From positions 172,810 to 236,809 of the forward strand of contig NZ_LHPC01000077.1 of NCBI RefSeq assembly GCF_001297125.1: 64,000 nt of DNA, given 5' to 3'. A model generated the notes under the pieces. It was given only the letters and a program-made list of their open reading frames with translations. It did not search any database and was not told where the DNA came from. Shown piece after piece: positions 35,198 through 43,127 of the stretch. The position numbers and the translations under genes are program-made. Origin of the DNA: Pseudomonas sp. RIT-PI-q. GTDB taxonomy: Bacteria; Pseudomonadota; Gammaproteobacteria; Pseudomonadales; Pseudomonadaceae. The stretch's first letter is position 1. Each line of letters begins with the position of its first letter.

Positions 35198-36070
35198 TCA
35201 TGTGTCGGCGATTTCATTCAGCCATTGGCTGAAACATGTGGCTGCATGGCTGGGAGGACGGTCGGGGGTCACCAGCCAATAACCGATCTCGCCAGTGAAT
35301 GGCGGGGTGTCGAAGGCGTCCACCAGTGCGCCTTCCTTGAGCCGGCGTTCGATCAAATGATGACGGCCCATGGCAATGCCTTGCCCGGCCACGGCTGCTT
35401 CGACGACGATGTTGTAATCGTGGAGCATCACGCTCGGGTAGTGAGCGAGGTCGATGGCGTTATGCGTGCTCCAGTCGATCCACTCGAACGGTTGATGGGA
35501 CTTGGCCATGAGCAGCGGGCCTTTGCCGACGCCTTGCGCCTTGAATGCCGGGCTGCAAACGGGCGTCAGTGTTTCGCCCATGAAGCGCCGGGCCCGGACC
35601 TTGGGCCAGCCGCCCTTGCCGTAACGGATCGCCAGGTCGACTTCGCCACCGCCGACGTCGGCCAGTTGCACCGACGGCAGTAGTTCGACATGGATGTGCG
35701 GGTGACGCGCATTGAAACTGGCCAGGCGCGGCGCCAGCCACAGGGTCGCGAATGAGGCGAGGAGGCCGATGCGCAGGGTGGTTTCCTGTTGGTCGTCGCC
35801 GCGCAGTTCGCGGGGAGCCAAGGCGATGGACGCAAGGGCAGGTTGAATCTGCCGGTAGTACGTTTCGCCGGCAGGGGTCAGATCAATGGCCCGGGTGCGG
35901 CGGATGAACAGCCGCTGGTTGAGGAACTGCTCGAGTTTGTGCACTTGATGGCTGATTGCACTTTGGGTCACTGACAACTCATCGGCGGCCTTGATGAAAC
36001 TCAAATGTCGCGCCACGGCCTCAAAGGCGCGCAGGGCCATCAAGGGCGGCAGGTCCTGGTGCAATTCCAC
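35198..36070 (-). CDS. LysR-family transcriptional regulator, GcvA-like
   Basis: The start is taken as GTG 36070, with AAAGGA upstream and the usual GcvA-type beginning ELHQDLPPLMALRAFEAVAR; the ATG at 36133 adds a basic extension without support. Length is 290 residues. The HTH is HLSFIKAADELSVTQSAISH, and the wing has LEQFLNQRLFIRRTRAIDLT. The substrate domain includes IGLLASFATLWLAPRLASF and VDLAIRYGKGGWP, typical for GcvA/AmpR relatives. It lies 87 bases upstream of and codirectional with the RidA/PLP-enzyme pair, which it may regulate. Confidence 0.88.
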   Translation of the reverse strand: MELHQDLPPLMALRAFEAVARHLSFIKAADELSVTQSAISHQVHKLEQFLNQRLFIRRTRAIDLTPAGETYYRQIQPALASIALAPRELRGDDQQETTLRIGLLASFATLWLAPRLASFNARHPHIHVELLPSVQLADVGGGEVDLAIRYGKGGWPKVRARRFMGETLTPVCSPAFKAQGVGKGPLLMAKSHQPFEWIDWSTHNAIDLAHYPSVMLHDYNIVVEAAVAGQGIAMGRHHLIERRLKEGALVDAFDTPPFTGEIGYWLVTPDRPPSHAATCFSQWLNEIADT

Positions 36071-36256
36071 GGCGCGGGTCCTTTGTGGCCATCGTAAAGT
36101 GGCGATTGTGCGGTGAAAAACCGCCTTGAGCACATATTTTGTTAAGCCACTGTTGCGCGGGTGACTGGTCAGCGCCGGCGCCAGACCGCATTATTGGCGC
36201 AATCCTGCCGAGCGATGCGGCAACTGAATTTCATTTCAAGCGATGCACTGAACGCC

Positions 36257-36418
36257 ATGAGCCAAGACGACAAACTGATCGACCTCAACACCGAACGCGC
36301 CAAGCGGGTTCATGACCTCAACGACAAACGCCTGAATGAAGTGCGCCAGGCATTTGAGCAGGCTATGCCGTTGGGCAAAGCGAAGAAAAAGCCGAAGAAC
36401 AAACCGAAAAAGCGTTGA
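36257..36418 (+). CDS. Small lysine-rich hypothetical protein
   Basis: The protein has 53 residues from ATG 36257. The N-terminal part is a charged helix (MSQDDKLIDLNTERAKRVHD) and the end is KAKKKPKNKPKKR. Similar short ORFs occur in other pseudomonads as far as I recall. A nucleic-acid-binding role is possible from the charge but is only a guess. Confidence 0.6.
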   Translation: MSQDDKLIDLNTERAKRVHDLNDKRLNEVRQAFEQAMPLGKAKKKPKNKPKKR

Positions 36419-36483
36419 AACACCCTGCATCGGTTGATGCAGGTCAGTTATTTCCCCTCCTTTACGTCCAGTCTCGGGCGACA

Positions 36484-36497
36484 TTGATCCCGGTCAA
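36484..36497. promoter_or_regulatory. ANR/FNR-type box upstream of ccoM
   Basis: TTGAT-CCCG-GTCAA differs from the FNR/ANR consensus TTGAT-N4-ATCAA at one position. It lies about 70 bases before the ccoM start, a suitable distance for activation under low oxygen. Confidence 0.75.
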
Positions 36498-36562
36498 TAT
36501 ATTCTCCTGCCTGATTGGTTAACTTAGCCCCATCGCAACAGGGCAAGTGCAGGAGAGCCGTC

Positions 36563-36676
36563 ATGTTTTTCGACAACGTGGTGATCGCCGGAGTGCTGAC
36601 AGTCGGCCTCATGGTTCTGTTTTTTGCAGGGTTTGGATTTTTTATCTGGAAGGATTCGCACAAGCGCAAACCGTAG
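36563..36676 (+). CDS. ccoM: cbb3-type cytochrome c oxidase subunit CcoM (37 residues)
   Basis: The ORF starts at ATG 36563 with AGGAG upstream and ends at TAG. The protein starts MFFDNVVIAGVLTVGLMVLF, has a single transmembrane helix and ends in WKDSHKRKP. Length, the N-terminal MFFDN/VVIAG and the WKDSHK end match what I recall of CcoM, the small subunit that stabilises cbb3 oxidase in P. stutzeri. It is too short for standard ORF cut-offs. An ANR-like box upstream and a strong terminator at 36711 make it a self-contained microaerobic unit away from the main cco operons. Confidence 0.82.
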   Translation: MFFDNVVIAGVLTVGLMVLFFAGFGFFIWKDSHKRKP

Positions 36677-36710
36677 GTCTTTCTGGAAGCAATGAGCACG
36701 CAAGGCATTT

Positions 36711-36737
36711 TGGGCAACTTCGGTTGCCTTTTTTTTT
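36711..36737 (+). terminator. Terminator of ccoM
   Basis: GGCAAC-TTCG-GTTGCC stem with a UUCG loop and a run of nine T. Confidence 0.93.
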
Positions 36738-36770
36738 GCCCACGAAAAACTGTCGGTTACATAAATTCCC

Positions 36771-36864
36771 CCGTAGGAGCTGGCTTGCCAGCGAAGGCGT
36801 CGTGTCCTTTAACATTTACGTCGACTGGCACTGCGCATTCGCTGGCAAGCCAGCTCCTACAGGG
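36771..36864. repeat. REPIN
   Basis: Inverted pair of GTAGGAGCTGGCTTGCCAGC-type REPs between ccoM and pit. Confidence 0.88.
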
Positions 36865-36895
36865 GATTTGTGGTGTCTGGAAAAACGCAGGCATG

Positions 36896-36929
36896 AAAAA
36901 GGCGCGGCTCTTACGAGGCGCGCCTTTTT
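36896..36929 (-). terminator. Terminator of the phosphate transporter gene
   Basis: AAAAAGGCGCG and CGCGCCTTTTT pair around a loop, 15 bases after the stop of the pit gene; it is symmetrical. Confidence 0.88.
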
Positions 36930-36944
36930 CGTTGCAGCGATGTA

Positions 36945-38420
36945 TCAGCTGCCGAGTGCCTTGGAGGCCAGCCAGAACAGGCCGGCCGACAGGCCCACTG
37001 TCGCTGGCAGGGTCAAGACCCAGGCCAGCAGGATGGTTTTGACGGTGCCGCCTTGCAGGCCGCTTTTGTTGGCGACCATGGTGCCGGCCACGCCCGAGGA
37101 CAAGACGTGGGTGGTGGACACCGGCAGGCTGAAGATATTGGCCAGACCGATCATGCACGCGGTGGTGATCTGCGCCGACATGCCTTGTGCGTAAGTCATG
37201 CCTTGCTTGCCGATTTTCTCGCCGATGGTCAGTACCACGCGTTTCCAGCCGACCATGGTGCCCAGGCCGAGTGCCAGGGCAACCGCCAGAATCACCCAGA
37301 ACGGGGCGTATTCGGTAGTGGTAGTCAGGTCTTTACGCAGCTTGTCCAGGTCAGCCTTTTCACGGGCATTGAGGGTCGGCAGCTTGCCGACTTTCTTCGC
37401 CGTGTCGTCCAGGCAGAGTAGATAACGACGTACTTCGATGCGGCTTTCCGCTGACAGCGAATGGTAGTCGGCTACACCCTTGAGGGTGCCGAGCAGGGCG
37501 TCGATGGTCGGTTCGGTCTGTTGCGGGTTGCAACGGAATTTCTCCGGCAGATCGCCTTCCACGCTTTTGCCCAGGGCCAGGTATTCACCCAGCGTATCGG
37601 CATTGCGCTTGTAGAACTGGCTCAGGTGCAAGGTCGCATCGCGGGTGCGTTCGATCTGATAGGTGGTGCTGCTCAGGTCGAGTACGAACTGCGCCGGCAC
37701 GATACCGATCAATACCAGCATGATCAGGCCGATGCCTTTCTGGCCATCGTTGGAACCGTGTACGAAGCTCACGGCCATGGCCGAGATCACCAATACCAGG
37801 CGGTTCCAGAACGGCGGATGCTTCTTGTCGTCGAGCTTGCGGCGCTGGTCCGGCGTCTTGTGCATCTTCGACAGCGGGCGCCACCATTTCAGGCCGATCA
37901 GCACGAGGGCTGCGACCAGGAAGCCGGCCATCGGCGAGAACACCAGGGACGCGCCGATATCGATCGCTTTCTGCCAGTTCACGCCATCGGCCAACGGAAT
38001 GTCGTTGATCAACGCGTTGGCCAGGCCGACACCGAGGATCGAACCGATCAGCGTGTGCGAACTGGAAGCCGGGATACCGAAGTACCAGGTGCCCAGGTTC
38101 CAGGTGATGGCGGCGGCGAGCAGCGAGAACACCATGGCCAGTCCGTGACCGGTGTTCACATTGATCAGCAGTTCTACAGGCAGGAGGTGGACGATGGCAT
38201 ACGCCACGCCAACACCGCCCAGCAGCACGCCGAGAAAGTTGAACACACCGGAAAAAAACACCGCCAGATGGGGCGGCATGGCTTTGGTGTAGATGACAGT
38301 GGCCACCGCGTTTGCGGTGTCATGAAAGCCGTTGATGAACTCGAAGGCGAGGACAAAGGCCAGGGCGAGCAAGAGGCTCACAAGCACCCAAGCATCCAGT
38401 CCGCTGAATAAATCGATCAT
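36945..38420 (-). CDS. Inorganic phosphate transporter, Pit family
   Basis: The protein has 491 residues and about 10 membrane segments. It carries the duplicated Pit signature: EFINGFHDTANAVATVIYT near the N-terminus and FVHGSNDGQKGIGLI after the central loop. ITWNLGTWYFGIPASSSHTLIG and the C-terminal SLPVSTTHVLSSGVAGTM are the two conserved substrate regions. A large hydrophilic central loop has the length typical of PitA/PitB. It takes up metal-phosphate with protons at low affinity. It is monocistronic. Confidence 0.93.
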   Translation of the reverse strand: MIDLFSGLDAWVLVSLLLALAFVLAFEFINGFHDTANAVATVIYTKAMPPHLAVFFSGVFNFLGVLLGGVGVAYAIVHLLPVELLINVNTGHGLAMVFSLLAAAITWNLGTWYFGIPASSSHTLIGSILGVGLANALINDIPLADGVNWQKAIDIGASLVFSPMAGFLVAALVLIGLKWWRPLSKMHKTPDQRRKLDDKKHPPFWNRLVLVISAMAVSFVHGSNDGQKGIGLIMLVLIGIVPAQFVLDLSSTTYQIERTRDATLHLSQFYKRNADTLGEYLALGKSVEGDLPEKFRCNPQQTEPTIDALLGTLKGVADYHSLSAESRIEVRRYLLCLDDTAKKVGKLPTLNAREKADLDKLRKDLTTTTEYAPFWVILAVALALGLGTMVGWKRVVLTIGEKIGKQGMTYAQGMSAQITTACMIGLANIFSLPVSTTHVLSSGVAGTMVANKSGLQGGTVKTILLAWVLTLPATVGLSAGLFWLASKALGS

Positions 38421-38797
38421 GAAGGTTTTCTGACCCGGTCGTAAGGGGGCGCGATTATGCCAGAAAAGACTGCTAATCGATGCACTTGCTGCTCATCGGC
38501 AACATTCTTCAACGATTTTTTTTGCAGAAGCGCCACGCGCACCGGGTTTTTACCGGGCTTTGCAAGTCATTGAATTTCTTTGAGAAGGCCGCAGCCACAA
38601 GGGTTTCTCTCGTAGGAGCGAGCGGCTTGAACGCTTGTGTGAAATTTCTGAAAAGAGGGTCAGAAACGAGCCATTTGCCTCATCCAGCAGGGGAGGCGGC
38701 GCTGCCCGCTCGTAGCGGGCGCGAAAGGCATCATCCGTACATCCCGCTTTTAACGGGGTGCAGACGCAGACCCTTGAAAGGATTCAGGCCGAGTCGG
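38421..38797. other. Intergenic region with several hairpins, no gene recognised
   Basis: This region lies upstream of the pit gene and downstream of a small convergent-side ORF. It has GCCCGCT-CGT-AGCGGGC at 38704-38720, a second hairpin CCCG-CTTTTAA-CGGG at 38743-38757, and a degenerate REP fragment near 38611. A small RNA is possible but no promoter or terminator pair defines it. Confidence 0.35.
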
Positions 38798-38998
38798 TCA
38801 TGGCTCTTCGGCTTTGAGTTCCTTTTCCATCTTCTGCAATTCTTGAGTGAATGCCTGATCCTGAACGGTGGCGCGTTTACGCCAGGGTTTGCGTTCCGGT
38901 TCGGGCTGAGCGGCGTAGGTGGTGACTTCCCCGCCGTAAACTTCCTTGTAACGTTGTTCCTGGCGCTCAAGTTCCGCGCGCAGTTCGTCTTTCGTCAC
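38798..38998 (-). CDS. Small hypothetical protein, charged helix
   Basis: It has 66 residues if it begins at GTG 38998 (TKDELRAELERQEQRYKEVY), with AGGT at a normal distance. A longer in-frame version from 39169 has a poor N-terminus. The body is a charged helix, then a Pro/Arg-rich stretch (QPEPERKPWRKRATVQDQA) and a second helix. Unknown function. Codon use looks normal for the genome. Confidence 0.5.
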   Translation of the reverse strand: MTKDELRAELERQEQRYKEVYGGEVTTYAAQPEPERKPWRKRATVQDQAFTQELQKMEKELKAEEP

Positions 38999-39560
38999 AG
39001 TGCTACCTGATTGAGTTGAGATAAATTCTGGTGAAACGCGCTGCACAAATCTATTAATCACGCTCGTCGAAAGGACAAAACCCGCGAAGGCGTCGTTTTT
39101 CGGCGTTGCGATCAAGACTTCCATGTTGCAGGCGGCCACGGCACCAGAGAAAAACAGCTGACGTAGCATCAGTTTCCTGTTTCAGCGAGCGCATTGGCGA
39201 AGCATATGAAATGAGCGTCAGGCACTTGCTGCGGGTAGCAGCGATGGATCATCGCGCTACCGGGTGACGGTTTCGGCAAGTAAAAACCGAGTCGCCACTG
39301 AATTGTATTATAGCGGTCGATTCGAAGAACACTATCTCCAAAGAATTTAAAGTAGGTTGTTGCCTGTGTTGTTTTGTTACTCGCAACTTCTGCGGGTAAC
39401 TACGGTACTGAGTGGCGCCACTTTGCACTGATGTCTTTCTGGCGTCATTAAGCCGAACAAAGTTAGTACATCGGCCTCCATTAAGTCATGACCAAAAATA
39501 ACATGGAGTCGGCTGACGAAAGTCGCTGGGCTAAAAACGCCCGCGTTGGCTGCGTCGATT
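38999..39560. other. Long noncoding stretch upstream of pcaR
   Basis: I see no gene, RNA gene or repeat here. The sequence is more AT-rich from about 39290 to 39500, as expected for a promoter region. Confidence 0.5.
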
Positions 39561-39590
39561 GCGATTATCGGTCGCAGGTTCGATAATCGC
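39561..39590. promoter_or_regulatory. PcaR-like operator upstream of pcaR
   Basis: GCGATTATCG and CGATAATCGC are perfect inverted repeats 10 bases apart. The right arm is contained in GTTCGATAATCGC, which matches the PcaR site known from P. putida pcaIJ. It implies autoregulation of pcaR. Confidence 0.85.
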
Positions 39591-39671
39591 CCAGTGTTGG
39601 CTGTCCGGGCTTGTATACAGGACTGGTAGCCGCTTGTAATAGCCGCTGATCCGTGTGGAAAAGGACCTGTT

Positions 39672-40514
39672 ATGAACGATCAAATGCGCAATTCCTTCGC
39701 TTCGGTGGCGCCGCCGATCGTCGCATCGCCCGCCAAACGGATCCAGGCGCTGACCGGTGATCCGGATTTCATGACGTCCCTGGCTCGTGGCCTGGCCGTG
39801 GTGCAAGCGTTCCAGGAACGCAAGCGGCACCTGACCATCGCCCAGATCAGCCACCGTACGGAAATACCCCGCGCCGCCGTGCGACGTTGCCTACACACGC
39901 TGATCAAGCTCGGCTATGCCACCACCGATGGCCGCACGTATTCGCTGCTGCCCAAAGTGCTGACCCTCGGCCATGCCTATGTGTCATCGACGCCGCTGGC
40001 GGTTTCCGCCCAGCCGTACCTGGACCGCATGAGCGAGCAACTGCATGAGGCCTGCAACATGGCCACCCTGGAAGGCGATGACATTTTATACATCGCCCGC
40101 TCGGCGACCACCCAGCGACTGATTTCCGTCGACCTGTCGGTGGGCGGACGCCTGCCGGCCTATTGCACTTCGATGGGCAGGATTCTTCTCGCCGCCCTGG
40201 ACGACACGTCCCTGGGCGAATACCTCGATCATGCCGAGCTGCAAGCCAAGACCAGTCGCACCTTGCACACTCCCGAGGCCTTGCTCGAATGCCTGCAAGA
40301 GGTGCGGCAACAAGGCTGGTGCATTGTCGATCAGGAACTGGAGCAGGGCCTGCGCTCGATTGCTGTCCCGGTGTACGACGCTTCCGGTCAGGTAGTCGCG
40401 GCACTCAACGTCAGCACTCACGCGGGTCGGGTCAGTCGCAACGAACTGGAGCAGCGTTTTCTGCCGGGGCTTCTGTCCGCCAGCCGCGACCTCAGCGCAC
40501 AACTCTTTGCCTGA
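39672..40514 (+). CDS. pcaR: Pca regulon regulator PcaR (IclR family)
   Basis: The protein has 280 residues. The N-terminal winged HTH (about 35-95) has SLARGLAVVQAF, LTIAQISHRTEIPRAAVRRC and LGYATTDGRTYSLLPKVL. The C-terminal IclR effector domain has NMATLEGDDILYIARS, GGRLPAYCTSMGRILLA and WCIVDQELEQGLRSIAVPVY. In P. putida PcaR responds to beta-ketoadipate and activates pca genes. Here it lies directly upstream of pcaK, with matching operators before pcaR, pcaK and pcaI. Confidence 0.95.
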   Translation: MNDQMRNSFASVAPPIVASPAKRIQALTGDPDFMTSLARGLAVVQAFQERKRHLTIAQISHRTEIPRAAVRRCLHTLIKLGYATTDGRTYSLLPKVLTLGHAYVSSTPLAVSAQPYLDRMSEQLHEACNMATLEGDDILYIARSATTQRLISVDLSVGGRLPAYCTSMGRILLAALDDTSLGEYLDHAELQAKTSRTLHTPEALLECLQEVRQQGWCIVDQELEQGLRSIAVPVYDASGQVVAALNVSTHAGRVSRNELEQRFLPGLLSASRDLSAQLFA

Positions 40515-40530
40515 GCTTTCACCTAAGCTG

Positions 40531-40562
40531 TTCGATAAACGCACAGAGTCGCGTTTATCGAA
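40531..40562. promoter_or_regulatory. PcaR-like operator upstream of pcaK
   Basis: TTCGATAAACGC and GCGTTTATCGAA are a perfect 12-bp inverted repeat with an eight-base spacer, about 90 bases before pcaK. Confidence 0.87.
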
Positions 40563-40653
40563 TTGACGCTCTTTCCACAAGATCACTAATGTCGCGGCAG
40601 CGCCAGCACTGGCTGGCACCTGTCCGACTGCGTTCTTGCGTGGAATAAAAATA

Positions 40654-42000
40654 ATGAACCAGCCTCAGTCTGCTGTAGGAAACTGCCTCGACGTGCAGTC
40701 CTTCATCAACGCTCAACCCATTTCGCGCTACCAATGGCGGGTGGTGATCCTGTGTTTCCTGATTGTTTTCCTCGATGGCCTCGACACCGCGGCCATGGGT
40801 TTCATTGCGCCGGCCCTGTCTCAGGATTGGGGCATAGACCGCGCCAGTCTCGGCCCGGTGATGAGTGCGGCGTTGATCGGCATGGTCTTCGGCGCATTGG
40901 GTTCCGGCCCATTGGCTGACCGCTTCGGGCGAAAAGTCGTCCTGGTGGGCGCGGTGCTGTTGTTCGGCGCTTTCAGCCTGGCCTCGGCTTACAGCAGCAA
41001 CGTCGATCAGTTGCTGGTGCTGCGCTTTCTCACGGGCCTGGGTCTTGGTGCCGGCATGCCAAACGCCACCACGCTGTTGTCCGAATACACCCCGGAGCGC
41101 AAGAAGTCGCTGCTGGTGACCAGCATGTTCTGCGGTTTTAACCTCGGCATGGCCGGCGGCGGTTTCATTTCCGCCAAGCTGATCCCGGCCTTCGGCTGGC
41201 ACAGCTTGCTGATGATCGGCGGGATTCTGCCGCTGATCCTGGCCGTCGTTCTGCTGTTTTGGCTGCCGGAATCGGCGCGCTTCCTTGTCGTCCGCAATCG
41301 CGGCACCGACAAAGTGCGCAAGACCCTGGCACCGATTGATCCGACCGTCGTGGCCCAGGCTTCCAGCTTCAGCGTGCCGGAACAGAAAACCGTGAAGGCG
41401 CGCAACGTGTTCGCGGTGATCTTTTCCGGCACCTACAGCACCGGCACGTTATTGCTGTGGCTGACTTACTTCATGGGCCTGGTAATTGTTTACCTGCTGA
41501 CCAGTTGGCTGCCGACCCTGATGCGCGACAGTGGCGCGAGCATGGAGCAGGCGGCGTTCATTGGCGCACTGTTCCAGTTTGGCGGGGTATTGAGCGCAGT
41601 GGGCGTAGGTTGGGCGATGGACCGGTTCAATCCGCACAAGGTCATTGGCACTTTCTATCTGTTGGCCGGGGTATTTGCCTACGCGGTCGGGCAGAGCCTG
41701 GGCAACATTACGCTGTTGGCGACTTTGGTGTTGGTGGCGGGGATGTGTGTCAACGGCGCGCAATCGGCGATGCCGTCGTTGGCTGCGCGGTTTTATCCGA
41801 CCCAGGGCCGGGCGACCGGGGTGTCGTGGATGCTCGGGATTGGCCGCTTCGGCGCGATCCTCGGGGCCTGGATGGGCGCGACGCTGCTGGGTCTGGGCTG
41901 GAATTTCGAGCAGGTGCTGACGGCGTTGGTGATCCCGGCGGCATTGGCGACCACGGCGGTGGTGATCAAGGGCATGGTCAGTCATGCGGATGCGACCTGA
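40654..42000 (+). CDS. pcaK: 4-hydroxybenzoate/protocatechuate transporter PcaK (MFS, AAHS family)
   Basis: The protein has 448 residues from ATG 40654; the start six codons upstream adds only MRGIKI. Twelve membrane segments are predicted. The AAHS-family signature FLDGLDTAAMGFIAPAL (with the key DGxD in helix 1), the loop motif LADRFGRKVVL and LPESARFLV are present. PcaK imports 4-hydroxybenzoate and protocatechuate and is also a chemoreceptor component in P. putida. It is preceded by its own PcaR-type operator and followed by a REPIN before pcaI. Confidence 0.94.
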   Translation: MNQPQSAVGNCLDVQSFINAQPISRYQWRVVILCFLIVFLDGLDTAAMGFIAPALSQDWGIDRASLGPVMSAALIGMVFGALGSGPLADRFGRKVVLVGAVLLFGAFSLASAYSSNVDQLLVLRFLTGLGLGAGMPNATTLLSEYTPERKKSLLVTSMFCGFNLGMAGGGFISAKLIPAFGWHSLLMIGGILPLILAVVLLFWLPESARFLVVRNRGTDKVRKTLAPIDPTVVAQASSFSVPEQKTVKARNVFAVIFSGTYSTGTLLLWLTYFMGLVIVYLLTSWLPTLMRDSGASMEQAAFIGALFQFGGVLSAVGVGWAMDRFNPHKVIGTFYLLAGVFAYAVGQSLGNITLLATLVLVAGMCVNGAQSAMPSLAARFYPTQGRATGVSWMLGIGRFGAILGAWMGATLLGLGWNFEQVLTALVIPAALATTAVVIKGMVSHADAT

Positions 42001-42037
42001 GCATTTGATCCGGCATTTCGGGTGGGGTTGATGGCCT

Positions 42038-42104
42038 CTTCGCGGGCAAGCCTCGCTCCTACAAGGTACTCGTTCCCTGTAGGAGCGAGGCTTGCCCGCG
42101 AAGC
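42038..42104. repeat. REPIN
   Basis: Closely spaced inverted pair of GAGCGAGGCTTGCCCGCGAA-type REPs between pcaK and the pcaI operator. Confidence 0.85.
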
Positions 42105-42134
42105 TTTTAGCGATCGATAGCGAGACAACAATGT

Positions 42135-42166
42135 GTTCGATAAACGAACACTCAGTCGATTATCGG
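42135..42166. promoter_or_regulatory. PcaR-like operator upstream of pcaIJF
   Basis: GTTCGATAAACGAAC followed by CGATTATCGG, similar in spacing to the other two sites but less symmetrical, about 100 bases before pcaI. Confidence 0.82.
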
Positions 42167-42269
42167 ATTGTTTGGGGTTTTTCTGGGGCTTACTCTTCAA
42201 TCACTCCGGCGCTGAACCTCGCGCCTTTTTCTTCCACTGTCGGTTCACAACAAAACGGGAGCCTGCCCC

Positions 42270-43127
42270 ATGGCTGAAATCCTTTCGCTGCACGACGCGG
42301 TGAAGCAATTCGTTAATGACGGCGATACCGTCGCGCTCGAAGGCTTCACCCACCTGATCCCGACAGCAGCGGGTCATGAAATCATTCGTCAGGGCAAGAA
42401 AGACCTGACGCTGGTGCGGATGACCCCTGACCTGATCTACGACCAGTTGATCGGTGCCGGTTGCGCTCGCAAGCTGATTTTCTCCTGGGGCGGCAATCCC
42501 GGCGTCGGTTCCCTGCACCGTCTGCGTGATGCCGTCGAGAAGCAGTGGCCGCACGCGCTGGAAATCGAAGAACACAGCCACGCCGACCTGGCCAATGCCT
42601 ACGTCGCTGGCGCTTCCGGCCTACCGTTCGCGGTGCTGCGTGCCTACGCCGGCTCTGACCTGCCGAAGGTCAACCCGCTGATCAAAACCGTCACCTGCCC
42701 ATTCACTGGCGAAGTGCTGGCCGCCGTGCCTTCAGTGCGCCCGGACATCACCGTGATTCACGCGCAGAAAGCCGACCGTAAAGGCAACGTGCTGCTCTGG
42801 GGCATTCTCGGCGTGCAGAAAGAAGCCGCGTTGGCGGCCAAGCGCTGCATCGTCACCGTCGAAGAAATCGTCGACGACCTCAATGCCCCGATGAATTCCT
42901 GTGTGCTGCCGACCTGGGCCTTGAGCGCGGTCTGCCACGTTCCTGGCGGCGCGCATCCGTCTTACGCTCACGGTTACAACGAGCGCGACAACCGTTTCTA
43001 CCAGGCGTGGGACCCGATTGCCCGCGACCGTGACACCTTCACCGCGTGGATCAACGAGTACATCCATGGCTGCGCTGACTTCAGCGAGTTCCAGGCCAAG
43101 CTGGCCGCTGCTTCGGAGGCGAAGTAA
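42270..43127 (+). CDS. pcaI: 3-oxoadipate CoA-transferase subunit A
   Basis: The protein has 285 residues with the family I CoA-transferase alpha fold: NDGDTVALEGFTHLIPTAAG, DLTLVRMTPDLIYDQLIGAG, FSWGGNPGVGSL. It transfers CoA from succinyl-CoA to 3-oxoadipate together with PcaJ. It is longer than the classical PcaI of P. putida (about 230 residues) and resembles the longer glutaconate-CoA-transferase-like type seen in P. aeruginosa pca clusters. The stop overlaps the pcaJ start by one base. Confidence 0.9.
   Translation: MAEILSLHDAVKQFVNDGDTVALEGFTHLIPTAAGHEIIRQGKKDLTLVRMTPDLIYDQLIGAGCARKLIFSWGGNPGVGSLHRLRDAVEKQWPHALEIEEHSHADLANAYVAGASGLPFAVLRAYAGSDLPKVNPLIKTVTCPFTGEVLAAVPSVRPDITVIHAQKADRKGNVLLWGILGVQKEAALAAKRCIVTVEEIVDDLNAPMNSCVLPTWALSAVCHVPGGAHPSYAHGYNERDNRFYQAWDPIARDRDTFTAWINEYIHGCADFSEFQAKLAAASEAK

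Noticed and set aside
38480..39010. A 176-codon plus-strand frame
   Set aside because: It begins in the pit promoter area, is antisense to the small ORF at 38798-38998 and has no recognisable domain.
40555..41202. Minus-strand frames over pcaK
   Set aside because: Antisense noise over the transporter gene.
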